Below are positions 17,802 through 27,261 of a stretch of 44,808 nucleotides of DNA, piece by piece. The stretch's first letter is position 1, and each line of letters opens with the position of its first letter. The DNA lies in contig JAHDES010000052.1 in assembly GCA_020628645.1 (NCBI GenBank), forward strand, positions 1 through 44,808, written 5' to 3'. This stretch comes from Saprospiraceae bacterium (GTDB lineage Bacteria; Bacteroidota; Bacteroidia; Chitinophagales; Saprospiraceae). Under the pieces are notes generated by a model, which saw only the letters and a program-made list of their open reading frames with translations, ran no database searches and was not told the DNA's origin. The translations under genes were made by a program, and so were the position numbers.

Positions 17802-18070
17802 ACTGTTTTAAGCAAATAAGATTTTCAATATTGATTTTTGCAGTAAATACTTATCTGCGTATGTACTTATTGAATGCAATTCATATTGATTTGCAAATAT
17901 AAGTAATTAAGTGGATACTTAAAAGCGTTTATACTTTTTCACTTAAATACTGTTCTAAACAATTAAGCAAAAACTGTTTTAAGTAAATACTTATATACAG
18001 CAACACTTATAAACTTAAAAAATGCATTAAGTTATTACTTAACCACTTCACTAAGCAGTTAAGTTTTGCA
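17802..18070. repeat. Centromere/operator-like repeat region upstream of parA
   Basis: Dense TAAGT/ACTTA half-sites in both orientations within about 270 bp. Examples are GTAAATACTTAT at 17843-17854 and again at 17983-17994, TTAAGTTATTACTTAA at 18027-18042, and ACTGTTTTAAG(C/T)AAATA at 17802-17818 and 17973-17989. The even spacing and palindromic halves suggest a parS/parC-type partition site and operator for the RHH protein. Confidence 0.6.
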
Positions 18071-18157
18071 GCATATACTGCAAAATGTAATTTATGGAAA
18101 CAACTTGCTTTATGAACGTTCTGTTTCAAGAAATAAAGAAACAAGTAAATAGGATAG

Positions 18158-18173
18158 TCCTAAAACAGTTGCC
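18158..18173 (-). repeat. Outlying iteron copy
   Basis: TCCTAAAACAGTTGCC matches the iteron consensus (G/A)G(C/T)AAC-nn-TTTTAGGA in inverted orientation, about 230 bp away from the main array and closer to the partition-type repeats. Confidence 0.7.
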
Positions 18174-18303
18174 TTTCGAAATAATCGAGACCATAGAAAA
18201 CCGCATAAAGCTTTAGAAGTAAGTATAATAGGGGGTAGAACCACCGCGGATCACCATAATTGAAGGGGATAAATCCTCTTGTCATTAATCTATAAAAGAA
18301 ATT

Positions 18304-18355
18304 CAACAACCCATATAGTGTTGTTGATTATATTATTATTATAATATTATTATTT
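18304..18355. other. Hairpin plus AT-only stretch (probable DNA-unwinding element)
   Basis: CAACAAC (18304-18310) pairs with GTTGTTG (18320-18326), directly followed by about 29 bp made almost only of A and T (18327-18355). It abuts the iteron array, the usual place for the unwinding element of an iteron origin. No clear DnaA box was seen. Confidence 0.5.
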
Positions 18356-18400
18356 GTTTTCTCGCTATTGACATGATAATCAGCTGTTTGTGCAGGTTTA

Positions 18401-18759
18401 GGCAACTATTTTAGGACGAAAAGCAACCCTTTTAGGATGAAAGGTAACCGTTTAGGGAAATGAAGCAACTATTTTAGGACGAAAAGCAACCCTTTTAGGA
18501 GTAGGCAACCAGTTTAGGATAAAGGGTAACTGTTTTAGGAAATAACATCCTATTTTAGTTGCCTGTTGTCCTAAAATAGTTACCTTTATACTGCAATCAT
18601 ACAGATTTAGCTGTAAATTTTGCTTTTAATCCTAATAATTTCCCAAAACAGTTGCTTAATCAGATTCTATTTCATTAGAATTGAGTTTTTAACCTAAATT
18701 GGTTGCTTTTAAATGGGGAAAAAGTAATTAGTTTAGCATTTACTCCTAAAATAGTTGCC
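18401..18759. other. Iteron-type replication origin
   Basis: Twelve copies of a 16-bp iteron, consensus GGCAACTATTTTAGGA. Seven are in direct orientation starting at 18401, 18422, 18443 (one base shorter), 18464, 18485, 18504 and 18525. Five are inverted at 18548, 18569, 18641, 18692 and 18744. Most steps are 21 bp, two helix turns, so the initiator would bind one DNA face. The last copy (18744-18759) ends about 40 bp before the rep ATG and would let Rep repress its own gene. The two-orientation layout fits Rep_3-family control by origin binding and inverted operator binding. Confidence 0.85.
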
Positions 18760-18800
18760 TTTTGAGCAATAATGATTCTTCAATCCTGAATTTTCAAACT

Positions 18801-20258
18801 ATGGCGAAAAAAAGAAGAGCAATAAGCAGAACTAAAAAGAAAAGAGGAAGTACCATCAAATTGGTAGTAAAATCCAATGAGTTGGTAGAAGCTCGATATA
18901 TGTTTGATGTTTGGGAAACTCGTTTTTTCTTGACTCTTATTGCCTCCATTTCCAAAGATGATGAGGATGAAAAAGTGTATCGTATTTGGTTTAAAGATAT
19001 TAAAAAGAATTTCCAACTTAAATCCAATCAATCCTATCATTATCTTCGAGAAGCTGCGATTAGTATGGCAGGCAAGAGTGTTTACATAGGTTGGATGAAT
19101 GATGAGTTTCGAAGAGGACGTATGCACCGTATTATTCGTTTTGTAGATTTCTTGGAAGAAGGACAGACAGGGGCACGAATTGCACAACAAGAATATGTGG
19201 ATGTTTCAATTGACAAAGACATCAAGCCTTATTTATTGGACATAAAGAAAAAATTTGATCCAGGAACAACGAGGTATACTTCTTATGATTTACGTAATGT
19301 TATAAAGCTCAAACCGTATGGAACGCGTATTTATGAATTGTTGAAACAATTTGAATTTAAAGGATTTCGGACCATCAAAGTAGAAGATTTGAAGGATATG
19401 TTTGAGATTACAAATGAGTATCCTCGTTTTTCAAATTTTTATCAAAAAGTTATTAAAGAATCTATTTTAGCGATTAATAAACATACTGATTTATACATTC
19501 CTGTAGAACACATTCAAAAAATAAAGCAAGGTAGAAAAGTACATGCTTTACGGTTTAAAATTGAAAGTAAATCAAAACAAGAAATTGCTATTTTAAGAGG
19601 TGATCCTTTAGAGCAAGGAAAACTATTTCAAGCTAAAGAAGGAAATAAAGTAGAGGAAGAAGAAGTTCCAACAGCAAGTGATCTATTATTTGGTGAATTT
19701 GAGTCTACTGTCGTTAAGTCTTTTGGTGTCACCCCATCGGTATTTTTAAAAATGTTGAATAGTGGGAAATATTCAAAAGAACAAATAGAACAAGCAATCA
19801 GTGTAACTAGAAGAGCCAAATACAATCAAGAGATTGCGAAAAGCGTCCCAGGTTTCTTTGTAAAGGCTTTAAAAGAGGGTTTTACCGATCCTAAGGAAGA
19901 AGTCAAGAAAATGAAAAAAACGCGGGAGGAACGCCAAAATGCCGTGAAAATGCAAATACTTCGATTAAAAGCAGCATTGTCAACCGAAATCAATGATCGA
20001 ATCCGTGAAATTACTCATCAAAATAGCGCAGTGACACAATTAGCAATAGATGAATTGCGCAACAATCCCGTCATTGAAACAATGATCGCCTCTAAGGAAC
20101 AAGCAAAAGGTAGTGCGCTAGAAGTAGAGGATTATCGACAGGATGAACAATTGCGCGCTTTAGTGATTAGTAATATCGTGCAACAACACAAAGATAAGTT
20201 TCAAGACATTTTTGAAAATTACAACCCTAGAATTAAAGCACTAGAAAAAGAATTATGA
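18801..20258 (+). CDS. rep: RepB/Rep_3-family plasmid replication initiator
   Basis: Protein of 485 residues from ATG 18801 (MAKKRRAISRTKKKRG). A TTG at 18762 would add 13 residues, but the ATG is preferred. The N-terminal half is the duplicated winged-helix initiator: VKSNELVEARYMFDVWETRFF, then YTSYDLRNVIKLKPYGTRIYELLKQ and the KVEDLKDMFEI wing. Residues about 300-485 are a charged helical extension (KKTREERQNAVKMQ) of unclear role, making it longer than the common 230-350-residue Rep_3 proteins. It should bind the iterons directly upstream, melt the AT-rich stretch and recruit helicase, and repress itself through the promoter-proximal inverted copies. Confidence 0.9.
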   Translation: MAKKRRAISRTKKKRGSTIKLVVKSNELVEARYMFDVWETRFFLTLIASISKDDEDEKVYRIWFKDIKKNFQLKSNQSYHYLREAAISMAGKSVYIGWMNDEFRRGRMHRIIRFVDFLEEGQTGARIAQQEYVDVSIDKDIKPYLLDIKKKFDPGTTRYTSYDLRNVIKLKPYGTRIYELLKQFEFKGFRTIKVEDLKDMFEITNEYPRFSNFYQKVIKESILAINKHTDLYIPVEHIQKIKQGRKVHALRFKIESKSKQEIAILRGDPLEQGKLFQAKEGNKVEEEEVPTASDLLFGEFESTVVKSFGVTPSVFLKMLNSGKYSKEQIEQAISVTRRAKYNQEIAKSVPGFFVKALKEGFTDPKEEVKKMKKTREERQNAVKMQILRLKAALSTEINDRIREITHQNSAVTQLAIDELRNNPVIETMIASKEQAKGSALEVEDYRQDEQLRALVISNIVQQHKDKFQDIFENYNPRIKALEKEL

Positions 20259-20573
20259 TGGGATTTAGTATTAAAAGTTTGTTCTATTAGTATAGGTAAA
20301 ATAATTAGAAATGTAAACTTGTCTAGTTAATATAATATGCTATTTGAAAGACATTACAGCTATAAATTCATGTATTCATAAAATCTATAAACAAAAAGAT
20401 AAAATATACTGTTGCTAATTCGTTTGAAAGCACTATCTTGTAGCTGGAATTAGTATTTCAAAGGCTCCAAATAATTTTTCTTTCAACCTCCATGCGATAA
20501 AAATTTGTTTAGCATTCGCTAAACTAGTATTCCTGTTAATATCCAATTAATAATTAAATCAAATAAACGCTCT
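20259..20573. other. Intergenic region without a recognised feature
   Basis: 315 bp between rep and the protease gene. AT-rich, no ORF with coding character, no strong hairpin seen. It presumably holds the protease promoter and the rep transcript end. Confidence 0.5.
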
Positions 20574-23522
20574 ATGAAGTTTTTAACAAAAACAAACACT
20601 CTTTCTGTATTCCTAATTGCTCTAGTAGTAGGCATATCTATTTTTAGCTATAGAACCAAAACAAAAACAGCTTTAAGTGAATATGAACTTGCACATCAAG
20701 AATTAAAGCAAAAATTAATTGAAAAAAATATGGAAGCTTTTACACCTTTTTATCAACAGGTGCTCAAAAAGCATATCCACAATGCAATAGAAAACCCCGA
20801 AAACTACTTAGCTAAAAGTATGTGTTGGTCGGCTGATACCGATCCAAGAGTAGTAGAAGAATTTCATGAAATAAGACATGATTTACAAAATAGTCTAGGA
20901 ATATTTACGAATCGTTTTCAGGCAGGAGACAATGATCGTTGGAGTGGTACAGTACTTAGTGGGGGAGGACTATCTCAAGGAGATCCAACCATTTTAACAT
21001 GGAGTTATGTGCCAGATGGTACTACTATTACTAATGATTGTTTTGATCAAGCCAGCACAAGTGATTTCATTGCTTTTTTTAATGGTATTTTTGGAGGACC
21101 AACCGTAGCAGGAGATTTTACAACTGCGCCTTGGCATACCATTTTTGAAGATATGTTTATAGCTTGGGAAAATGTTTCGGGCTTGAGTTTCGTCTATGAA
21201 CCAAATGATGATGGCGCAAATTTCCCATTTACAGCAGGATCGTCTGGTACACGAGGAGATCATCGAATAGGAGGAAATTTTATTGATGGAAATAGTAATA
21301 TTTTAGCTTGTAATTATTTCCCAAATTCAGGGGATATGATTTTGGATACAGGAGATAATTTCTATTCAAATAGTTCAACAACTGGCGTTCAAAATGTATT
21401 GCAACATGAAATTGGTCATGGACTTGGTCTATCACATGTTTGTCCTGTATCTGAAACAAAATTAATGGAGCCATTCGTTTCTATTGCTTTCGCTGGTCCA
21501 CAAGAAGATGATATCCTTGCTGTTAACCGATTATATGGAGATGTAGAAGAAAACAATAATACCTCTGCTACCGCTACCGATTTAGGAAGCTTAGCCCTAC
21601 CAAGTGTAACGACTCGAAATACATTGAGTATTGATGATAATTCAGACGTAGATTATTTTGAATTTGATGTTAATAGTGCTTCTGATATTACTATTACCTT
21701 ATCAAATACAGGCTCTACTTATCTTGAAGGTGCTCAAAATAGTAATGGAAGTTGCCAAGCAGGTACTAGTTATGACCCTTTAAACTTTGCCAATTTGGAA
21801 GTAGATTTACTCGCTTCAAATGGGAGTACAGTATTGGCTTCTGCAAATGGAAATGGGACAGGCATTGACGAAGTTATTAATAGTTCGATAGGCGCGGGTA
21901 CATTTTTCGTCAGAATACGGCAAACAGTAAGTAGTAATGCTGTTCAAATGTATAGTTTTACTATAGAAATAGACCCAATTGCAGTCAATGCTCCTACAGC
22001 ATCTTTTACTGCCTCTAATGATGGTCCTATTGATATTTGTACAGGTGCAAATTTCCCAATATCTTTTACAGATACGTCTATTGATTTTCCAGATACCTGG
22101 AATTGGACATTTATGGGAGCAGGAGTATCTCCAACCTCATCAACCGATCAGTTTCCTACCGTTACTGTTTCCTCGGCAGGAACTTTAACAGTAACGCTCG
22201 AAGCCTCTAATAGCGCAGGAACAAGTGCTCCAGTTTCACAAGATATTGTTGTGAATACCCTTCCGTTAAATGATCCCAGTTGTTTACAAGGCTGTGTTAA
22301 TCTTAATAATCTTGATTTAGCAAACAATAATCTAGTAGTAAGTTCTTCTAATAATGGTGGTTACGTGTCAGGATCAAATGGATTTAATGATGAAGGAAAG
22401 GCAGAAGAATTTATACTATCGAATAGTGGAGTTTGTACACCTACTGAAATTACAGGAGTCATTTTTTGCGCAATAGTAGATGCAGGTACTACAGGGAATG
22501 TTGATGTTGCTGTGTGGGATGATTCAGGTACAGGTGGAACACCAGGGACTATAGTTGGAAGTACAACAGTAGATGTTAATTCTTTAGCTTTAGTAGATGT
22601 TAATGGTGATGGAAATTTGACAATACCGACAGAATGTGCCTTTGTAGATTTCAGCAGTTCGCCTATTACAGTAACAACAGATAAGTTCTATATTGGGGTA
22701 ACAGGATTTTCTAATCTAAGTGGAGGGAATATTGGTATTGTTACCAATACAGATGGAGAACAAGTCCCACCTACTGCTTGGGAACTTTGGGATAATGGGA
22801 ATTGGTTTTCTTACAATGACGGTTCTTCTTGGGGAATAGAAGTGGGACATGCTCTTTTCCCTGAATTACGTCCTGCTGCACCGACGGTTGCTATAGATGT
22901 ACCTACTCCTCCCGGTGGTTTCTGTAATGATGGTACTCTGTATACTTTTTCTGAAAATGCAACACTTTGTACAGCAGGTGCAGGTACAACCGAAACCTAT
23001 TCTTGGACAGTCAGTACAGGGGGTACTACTGTGGCTACAGGAACAAATGCAAGTGAAAACTTTTCGTTTAGTACGGTTGGATCACATGATATTGAATTAT
23101 GTGTAGTAGGATTATCTTGTGAAGTTAATTGTGCGACTACTTCCATTAATGTTGAAGATTGTGATGGCGGTTGTCCTCCAGAATTCACCCAAGCCAATGG
23201 TAACCAAATCACAGGAACACAAACCAGTAATTTTGATTATGAAACGGATGGAAGTATCGAATCAGATCAAGTAATTGAAGATCCTTCTATGGTAGATTAT
23301 GACTCTGCGCTTGATATATTAATGAAACCTGGTTTTGAGGTACAATTGGGTGCAGTATTCCATGCATTTATTGATGGTTGTGGAGGTAATGCATTTGATA
23401 CGGATACCAATACATCGCAAAAAAATAATTCTAGTCAAGCAGTAAAAGAATGTAAAAAATTAGAAAAGATTACTTCTTTTTCTAACAACCTTAAAATGTC
23501 TACTGCTTCAAAAAGTAGATAA
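20574..23522 (+). CDS. Secreted metzincin-type zinc metalloprotease with PPC, PKD and C-terminal coathanger-like region
   Basis: Protein of 982 residues with an N-terminal signal/anchor (LSVFLIALVVGISIFSY). The zinc motif HEIGHGLGLSH at 278-288 matches HExxHxxGxxH, and the downstream methionine turn is present (ETKLMEPF). A pre-peptidase C-terminal-like beta-sandwich follows (DVDYFEFDVNSASDITITLS), then a PKD-like domain (TWNWTFMGAGVSP) and a second one near 800 (ETYSWTVSTGGTT). Near the end VIEDPSMVDYDSALDILMKPGF and GAVFHAFIDGC look like the 'coathanger stack' segment found on Bacteroidota secreted proteins. No canonical type IX sorting domain was recognised. It probably digests extracellular protein. 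A 30-bp perfect palindrome terminator lies just downstream. Free-standing gene. Confidence 0.82.
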   Translation: MKFLTKTNTLSVFLIALVVGISIFSYRTKTKTALSEYELAHQELKQKLIEKNMEAFTPFYQQVLKKHIHNAIENPENYLAKSMCWSADTDPRVVEEFHEIRHDLQNSLGIFTNRFQAGDNDRWSGTVLSGGGLSQGDPTILTWSYVPDGTTITNDCFDQASTSDFIAFFNGIFGGPTVAGDFTTAPWHTIFEDMFIAWENVSGLSFVYEPNDDGANFPFTAGSSGTRGDHRIGGNFIDGNSNILACNYFPNSGDMILDTGDNFYSNSSTTGVQNVLQHEIGHGLGLSHVCPVSETKLMEPFVSIAFAGPQEDDILAVNRLYGDVEENNNTSATATDLGSLALPSVTTRNTLSIDDNSDVDYFEFDVNSASDITITLSNTGSTYLEGAQNSNGSCQAGTSYDPLNFANLEVDLLASNGSTVLASANGNGTGIDEVINSSIGAGTFFVRIRQTVSSNAVQMYSFTIEIDPIAVNAPTASFTASNDGPIDICTGANFPISFTDTSIDFPDTWNWTFMGAGVSPTSSTDQFPTVTVSSAGTLTVTLEASNSAGTSAPVSQDIVVNTLPLNDPSCLQGCVNLNNLDLANNNLVVSSSNNGGYVSGSNGFNDEGKAEEFILSNSGVCTPTEITGVIFCAIVDAGTTGNVDVAVWDDSGTGGTPGTIVGSTTVDVNSLALVDVNGDGNLTIPTECAFVDFSSSPITVTTDKFYIGVTGFSNLSGGNIGIVTNTDGEQVPPTAWELWDNGNWFSYNDGSSWGIEVGHALFPELRPAAPTVAIDVPTPPGGFCNDGTLYTFSENATLCTAGAGTTETYSWTVSTGGTTVATGTNASENFSFSTVGSHDIELCVVGLSCEVNCATTSINVEDCDGGCPPEFTQANGNQITGTQTSNFDYETDGSIESDQVIEDPSMVDYDSALDILMKPGFEVQLGAVFHAFIDGCGGNAFDTDTNTSQKNNSSQAVKECKKLEKITSFSNNLKMSTASKSR

Positions 23523-23548
23523 ATAGAAATAGCTAATATTTTAGGAAT

Positions 23549-23578
23549 AGGCGATGAAATTTCGAAATTTCATCGCCT
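23549..23578 (+). terminator. Rho-independent terminator of the metalloprotease gene
   Basis: Perfect 30-bp palindrome (15-bp arms starting AGGCGATGAAATTTC) followed directly by GTTTTTTG, 26 bp after the stop codon. Confidence 0.85.
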
Positions 23579-23633
23579 GTTTTTTGAATTTATCTAGTGT
23601 AAAGAAGAATCGCATAATTTTTTTACAAAAAAA

Positions 23634-24560
23634 CTATTTTATCCCAAACCGAAATAACTTCGCCTTCGCACCCGCTCCTTCTGAACTCATCCATAAGGTG
23701 CCATCTGATTGAAAACATAAGCCTTCTGGCTGGCGAATATTACGTGGATTCATAAATTGGATGTTTTTTAAAGTACCAATTTCATCAAGTACACAAAGCA
23801 TTTTACCTTTAGAAGATAGAACATAGGTTTCTCCAGTTTTAGGATGAATGGCGATAGCGGAAGGTGCGAAATTTTCAGCCCGTTTGCATAAGGACCATTC
23901 TTCTTTATAATACGTTTTTACAAAAGATTTAATCGTTTCGTAAGTAATGATAAATGCAGGATCAGAAAGTAACTGCTTCGTTTTTATATCAAATGCATAA
24001 ATTGCACGTGCTTCTTTGATGTCCTTACCCGCTTTAGCCTTACAAGCTAAAAGAAGTCGATGGTTAGTACGGTCATAGCCTAACCCTTCCACATCATTTT
24101 CTGTTTTTAAAGGCGTATCATATTTTTTCTTAAATAAAGAATCTTGAAACGCACAAGCATATAGTGTTCCGCTACTTTTTACGATGTAAATCGTATCACC
24201 AACGGCTTCTACACCTTCATAATCGGCTTTTTTACCAAAGTCAATCGTATTGATAATTTCGCCAGAAGAAGCATCTAATTGATACAAATTTCCTTGTTCA
24301 TCGTTAATTGCCCAAAGTGAATTTTCATCCTTGCTGGTCAAACTCAATCCAGAAATCTCCACCAATTTATTCGATAAACTAAAAGAAGTATCTGGATTTT
24401 CAAGATCATAAGCAAAATGGGGTAGGGGAGAAGGTAATGCCACGTCTTCTTGAGGAGAAGAAGTGGCAGTACTATCCGTACATGCAGAAATACTCCAAAG
24501 GATAGCTATAACAAAAAAAGCATTGTAATAAATATTTTGGGGTAGGGAAGTTCGATTCAT
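23634..24560 (-). CDS. SdiA-regulated-like beta-propeller lipoprotein
   Basis: Protein of 308 residues with a lipoprotein signal ending ISAC, Cys27 as the lipidation site. The mature part has propeller repeats of the SdiA-regulated/YjiK type: VEISGLSLTSKDENSLWAIN, DYEGVEAVGDTIYIV, NDVEGLGYDRTNHRLLLACK, APSAIAIHPKTGETYVLSSK and RQPEGLCFQSDGTLWMSSEG. The E-G dyads in these blades are typical. It is probably attached to the outer or inner membrane facing the periplasm. The biochemical role of the family is not established. It lies downstream of the JmjC gene in the same direction, but with a terminator between them, so it likely has its own promoter. Confidence 0.75.
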   Translation of the reverse strand: MNRTSLPQNIYYNAFFVIAILWSISACTDSTATSSPQEDVALPSPLPHFAYDLENPDTSFSLSNKLVEISGLSLTSKDENSLWAINDEQGNLYQLDASSGEIINTIDFGKKADYEGVEAVGDTIYIVKSSGTLYACAFQDSLFKKKYDTPLKTENDVEGLGYDRTNHRLLLACKAKAGKDIKEARAIYAFDIKTKQLLSDPAFIITYETIKSFVKTYYKEEWSLCKRAENFAPSAIAIHPKTGETYVLSSKGKMLCVLDEIGTLKNIQFMNPRNIRQPEGLCFQSDGTLWMSSEGAGAKAKLFRFGIK

Positions 24561-24583
24561 CTTTATGTAAGATTAGATACACA

Positions 24584-24615
24584 AAAACCTGCCCCTAAAA
24601 GTAGAAGCAGGTTTT
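24584..24615 (-). terminator. Terminator of the JmjC-like cupin gene
   Basis: AAAACCTGC (24584-24592) pairs with GCAGGTTTT (24607-24615). On the minus strand it is followed by a T-rich TTTTTGTGT tail, 26 bp after the stop at 24642. It could also act on transcripts from the plus strand. Confidence 0.75.
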
Positions 24616-24641
24616 ATGTCTTATAAGTTAAAGCGACGGCT

Positions 24642-25541
24642 TTAGGCCATGACTTCTGGCTCTGATTTTAAATTTTTCAATTCTTCATCTGCACGGCGAA
24701 AGGAGACAGATTTTTTATAATTAAACCAGCGATCTCCTAATGTCATACGCAGCATTTCGTCTAGATGAGTCAATACACCAATTTGATATAAGCCACGCAT
24801 ACGACCACTAAAGGATTGATTAAGCGAACGCATGGAGAAACCAATTCCAGCAGAACGGTATTCAATATGATGCCACCAACCCGAAGGAATGAAAACCGTA
24901 TCTCCTGCTTCAATCGTTGCATCATAACCTGTTACTTTATCCAAACCAGGAAAGGTCTCGTAGTCAGGATTATTGATGTCAACCGAAGTATGCGTTCCGA
25001 ATGGATAGCGATACAACAATTTCGAATATTTAGGATCAAAAAGGACAACGCGTTTATTTCCTGCCAATTCCGTTAAAAATACATTGCTATTATCCATATC
25101 TCGGTGAATGCGTGTCACGGCACCTTGTCCACCAAAAAAGGCAAGCGGTAAAAACTTCAAGACCTTATCAGCGACATTTGGAAATTCAAAATCGTTGAAG
25201 AGTTCTTTTTTATGCTTAAAAACATTGAACAAAAAGAGTCGTTTGGTCGTAGGTTCACGCTGCACTAAATCGAGATAATCCCCAAATTTCATTTTATTAT
25301 TTGCGCCCTTATACGAACGATCATCTTTGAGTTTTTTACCCTCGACATCATATACGCCCACTTCAAGATGACCCAACTCTTTTTTGAAATAGTCAAAGGT
25401 CCATTTATGATACATGGGCGAATCTTCTCCGTAGAAATGTTTGACCACCACAGGTTGTTGAGGTTTCATGTATTTTTCTTGGAACTCCTCTCGTGTGATT
25501 CCTTCTACGTAATCAATATTTTTCAATAATGTTAACGGCAT
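24642..25541 (-). CDS. Cupin-like/JmjC-type Fe(II)/2-oxoglutarate oxygenase
   Basis: Cytosolic protein of 299 residues with the cupin_8/JmjC fold. Iron ligands appear as HRD at 146-148 (H146, D148) and H224 in the block FIPSGWWHHIEY. VVVKHFYGEDSPMYHKWTF at the N-terminus matches the family opening (a Pro-rich 'PVVVKG...W' strand). The 2-oxoglutarate lysine is not obvious. Family members hydroxylate proteins or small molecules. It stands between its own terminator and a 210-bp gap upstream, so it is probably monocistronic. Substrate unknown. Confidence 0.82.
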   Translation of the reverse strand: MPLTLLKNIDYVEGITREEFQEKYMKPQQPVVVKHFYGEDSPMYHKWTFDYFKKELGHLEVGVYDVEGKKLKDDRSYKGANNKMKFGDYLDLVQREPTTKRLFLFNVFKHKKELFNDFEFPNVADKVLKFLPLAFFGGQGAVTRIHRDMDNSNVFLTELAGNKRVVLFDPKYSKLLYRYPFGTHTSVDINNPDYETFPGLDKVTGYDATIEAGDTVFIPSGWWHHIEYRSAGIGFSMRSLNQSFSGRMRGLYQIGVLTHLDEMLRMTLGDRWFNYKKSVSFRRADEELKNLKSEPEVMA

Positions 25542-25751
25542 AAGCTATTCATTCAGTTCAAAAAATAGATTGGAGCTAATTGGTGTAGCATCCCTAATTT
25601 TTAATCAATTCACAAAATAAATCAATTGCCAAACAAAACGATATTTCTGTTATAATATTTTAAGTTTTTCGTCTAAAAAATCAATTTTCTGAGAAAAAGG
25701 GAGGGAAGAGGAACTAATATTTGTACTTTAGATAAGTTATTTTTCTTGTTC

Positions 25752-26267
25752 TTATTCTGTGATATCCTTTGTGAAAAAAGAATTAATCTCCAAATATTTT
25801 ACAATGATTCCCAATTGACCTAAATGATAGATACTATGGTGAAGCATCCCGTTAACAATGAAGGAATATGGATAATTCCCTTTAAAATCTGGATCGTAAT
25901 AGCATTCCATTAAAAAGGGATCATCTTTGGTATTTAAAAGTTCAATTAAGGTAGACAAGCTGCTTTGATATTCCTTATATATTTTGGCCCATTTCTTTTT
26001 CTTTAGGTAATCGTTGGTATACCAATTTTCTACCGCATTATCGGTCAAGCTTCCTTTTCCAGTTTGTATTTTGAGGATCGTTTCTTTTTGCCAGATGGTT
26101 AAATGCGATATGATTTCAGCGACACTATGCAAATCAGGTAGTGGACGAATAAAAGCATTCTGTTCATCTATGTTGCTCAATTTACTTGTGTAATTCGCTC
26201 CCACCCATACTTTTCCATCCTGAATAGTTTGTAATTGCTGAATAATGTGTTGGAGGACTACATTCAT
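25752..26267 (-). CDS. DinB-family four-helix protein
   Basis: Protein of 171 residues predicted to be a DinB/YfiT four-helix bundle. Metal-ligand histidines are placed as expected: H55 in SVAEIISHLTIWQKE and the pair in MLHHSIYHLGQLGIIVKYL near the C-terminus. Bacillithiol/mycothiol transferases and many uncharacterised proteins share this fold. It starts 22 bp after the stop of the quinone oxidoreductase gene on the same strand, so the two are probably co-transcribed. A thiol-transferase role in detoxification would suit that neighbour but is inference. Confidence 0.78.
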   Translation of the reverse strand: MNVVLQHIIQQLQTIQDGKVWVGANYTSKLSNIDEQNAFIRPLPDLHSVAEIISHLTIWQKETILKIQTGKGSLTDNAVENWYTNDYLKKKKWAKIYKEYQSSLSTLIELLNTKDDPFLMECYYDPDFKGNYPYSFIVNGMLHHSIYHLGQLGIIVKYLEINSFFTKDITE

Positions 26268-26289
26268 GGAAAAGAATATTTAATCCTTT

Positions 26290-27261
26290 TTAAGGCTGGA
26301 TAATAATCTTTCCTTTTACCTTTCGGTTCATGATATCCTGTAAGGCCTGCCGCGAATCTTCTAAGGAATACACTTTATCAATATGCGGTTTAAGTTGCCC
26401 CTGTGCGTACATTTGAATCAATTCCATTGTGTTTTGCATATTCGCTTGAGGATTTCGCATCACAAAACTACCCCAAAATACGCCTACAATTTGACAGCCT
26501 TTCAAGAGTGGAAGATTCATCGGTATTTTAGCAATACCCGCAGGAAATCCGACAATCAAAAAACGACCTTCCCAAGCGGTGGCTCGAAGCGCAGCTTCTG
26601 TATAATCGCCCCCTACAGGATCATAAACGACATTCGCCCCTTTTCCATCCGTTAATTCTTTGACTCTATTTTTTAAATCTTCTTCCGTATAATTGATGAG
26701 TTCATCTGCTCCATGTTCTTTGCACAAGGCTAATTTTTCGGCAGTAGAAGCAGCAGCAATTACTTTTGCACCCATCTGCTTGCCCAATTCCACCGCTGCA
26801 ATACCAACCCCTCCCGAAGCACCCAAAACAAGAAGCGTTTCTCCTTCTTTTAGTTTAGCACGATCCTTTAGAGCATGATAAGAAGTGCCATACGCCATCA
26901 TAAAAGACGCCGCAACATTATTATCCATCATGGGTGGTTTTGGAAATACACTATTCGCTGGAGCAAGTACTTCTTCTGCAAATCCGCCATGTGGTACGAG
27001 ACAAAATACTTCATCGCCAACTTTAACATGCTTTACGCCTTCTCCCACGGCTTTCACGATACCTGCCACATCACTCCCTGGTGAAAATGGACGATCAGGT
27101 TTGAATTGGTAAAGTCCTTGTACAATCAAAGTGTCAGGAAAGTTGACACTACAAGCTTTTACGGTGATCAGTACCTCTTTTTTTCCTGGAACAGGAGAAG
27201 GAATATCTTCTAAAACTAAAGTGGAAGGATGTCCCCACTCTTTACAAAGCATGGCTCTCAT
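26290..27261 (-). CDS. NADPH:quinone oxidoreductase (zeta-crystallin type, MDR superfamily)
   Basis: Protein of 323 residues. The GroES-like N-terminal domain contains FSPGSDVAGIVKAVGEGV and VGDEVFCLVPHGGFAEE, with no structural-zinc cysteine cluster, so it is the zinc-independent quinone reductase branch. The Rossmann domain has LGASGGVGIAAVELGKQMGA and the family signature block ANVVYDPVGGDYTEAALR. It likely reduces quinones or enones with NADPH. The start ATG at 27261 lies 30 bp after a perfect TATCTTTG promoter element. The DinB gene follows at 22 bp. The promoter/start region is partly duplicated at 29438-29490. Confidence 0.88.
   Translation of the reverse strand: MRAMLCKEWGHPSTLVLEDIPSPVPGKKEVLITVKACSVNFPDTLIVQGLYQFKPDRPFSPGSDVAGIVKAVGEGVKHVKVGDEVFCLVPHGGFAEEVLAPANSVFPKPPMMDNNVAASFMMAYGTSYHALKDRAKLKEGETLLVLGASGGVGIAAVELGKQMGAKVIAAASTAEKLALCKEHGADELINYTEEDLKNRVKELTDGKGANVVYDPVGGDYTEAALRATAWEGRFLIVGFPAGIAKIPMNLPLLKGCQIVGVFWGSFVMRNPQANMQNTMELIQMYAQGQLKPHIDKVYSLEDSRQALQDIMNRKVKGKIIIQP

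Noticed and set aside
18401-18759. CRISPR array
   Set aside because: Repeats are only 16 bp, spacers about 5 bp, two orientations and next to a rep gene: iterons, not CRISPR. No cas genes in the window.
18780-19190. 136-codon minus-strand frame
   Set aside because: Antisense shadow of the rep gene; the rep frame has clear winged-helix motifs, this one has none.
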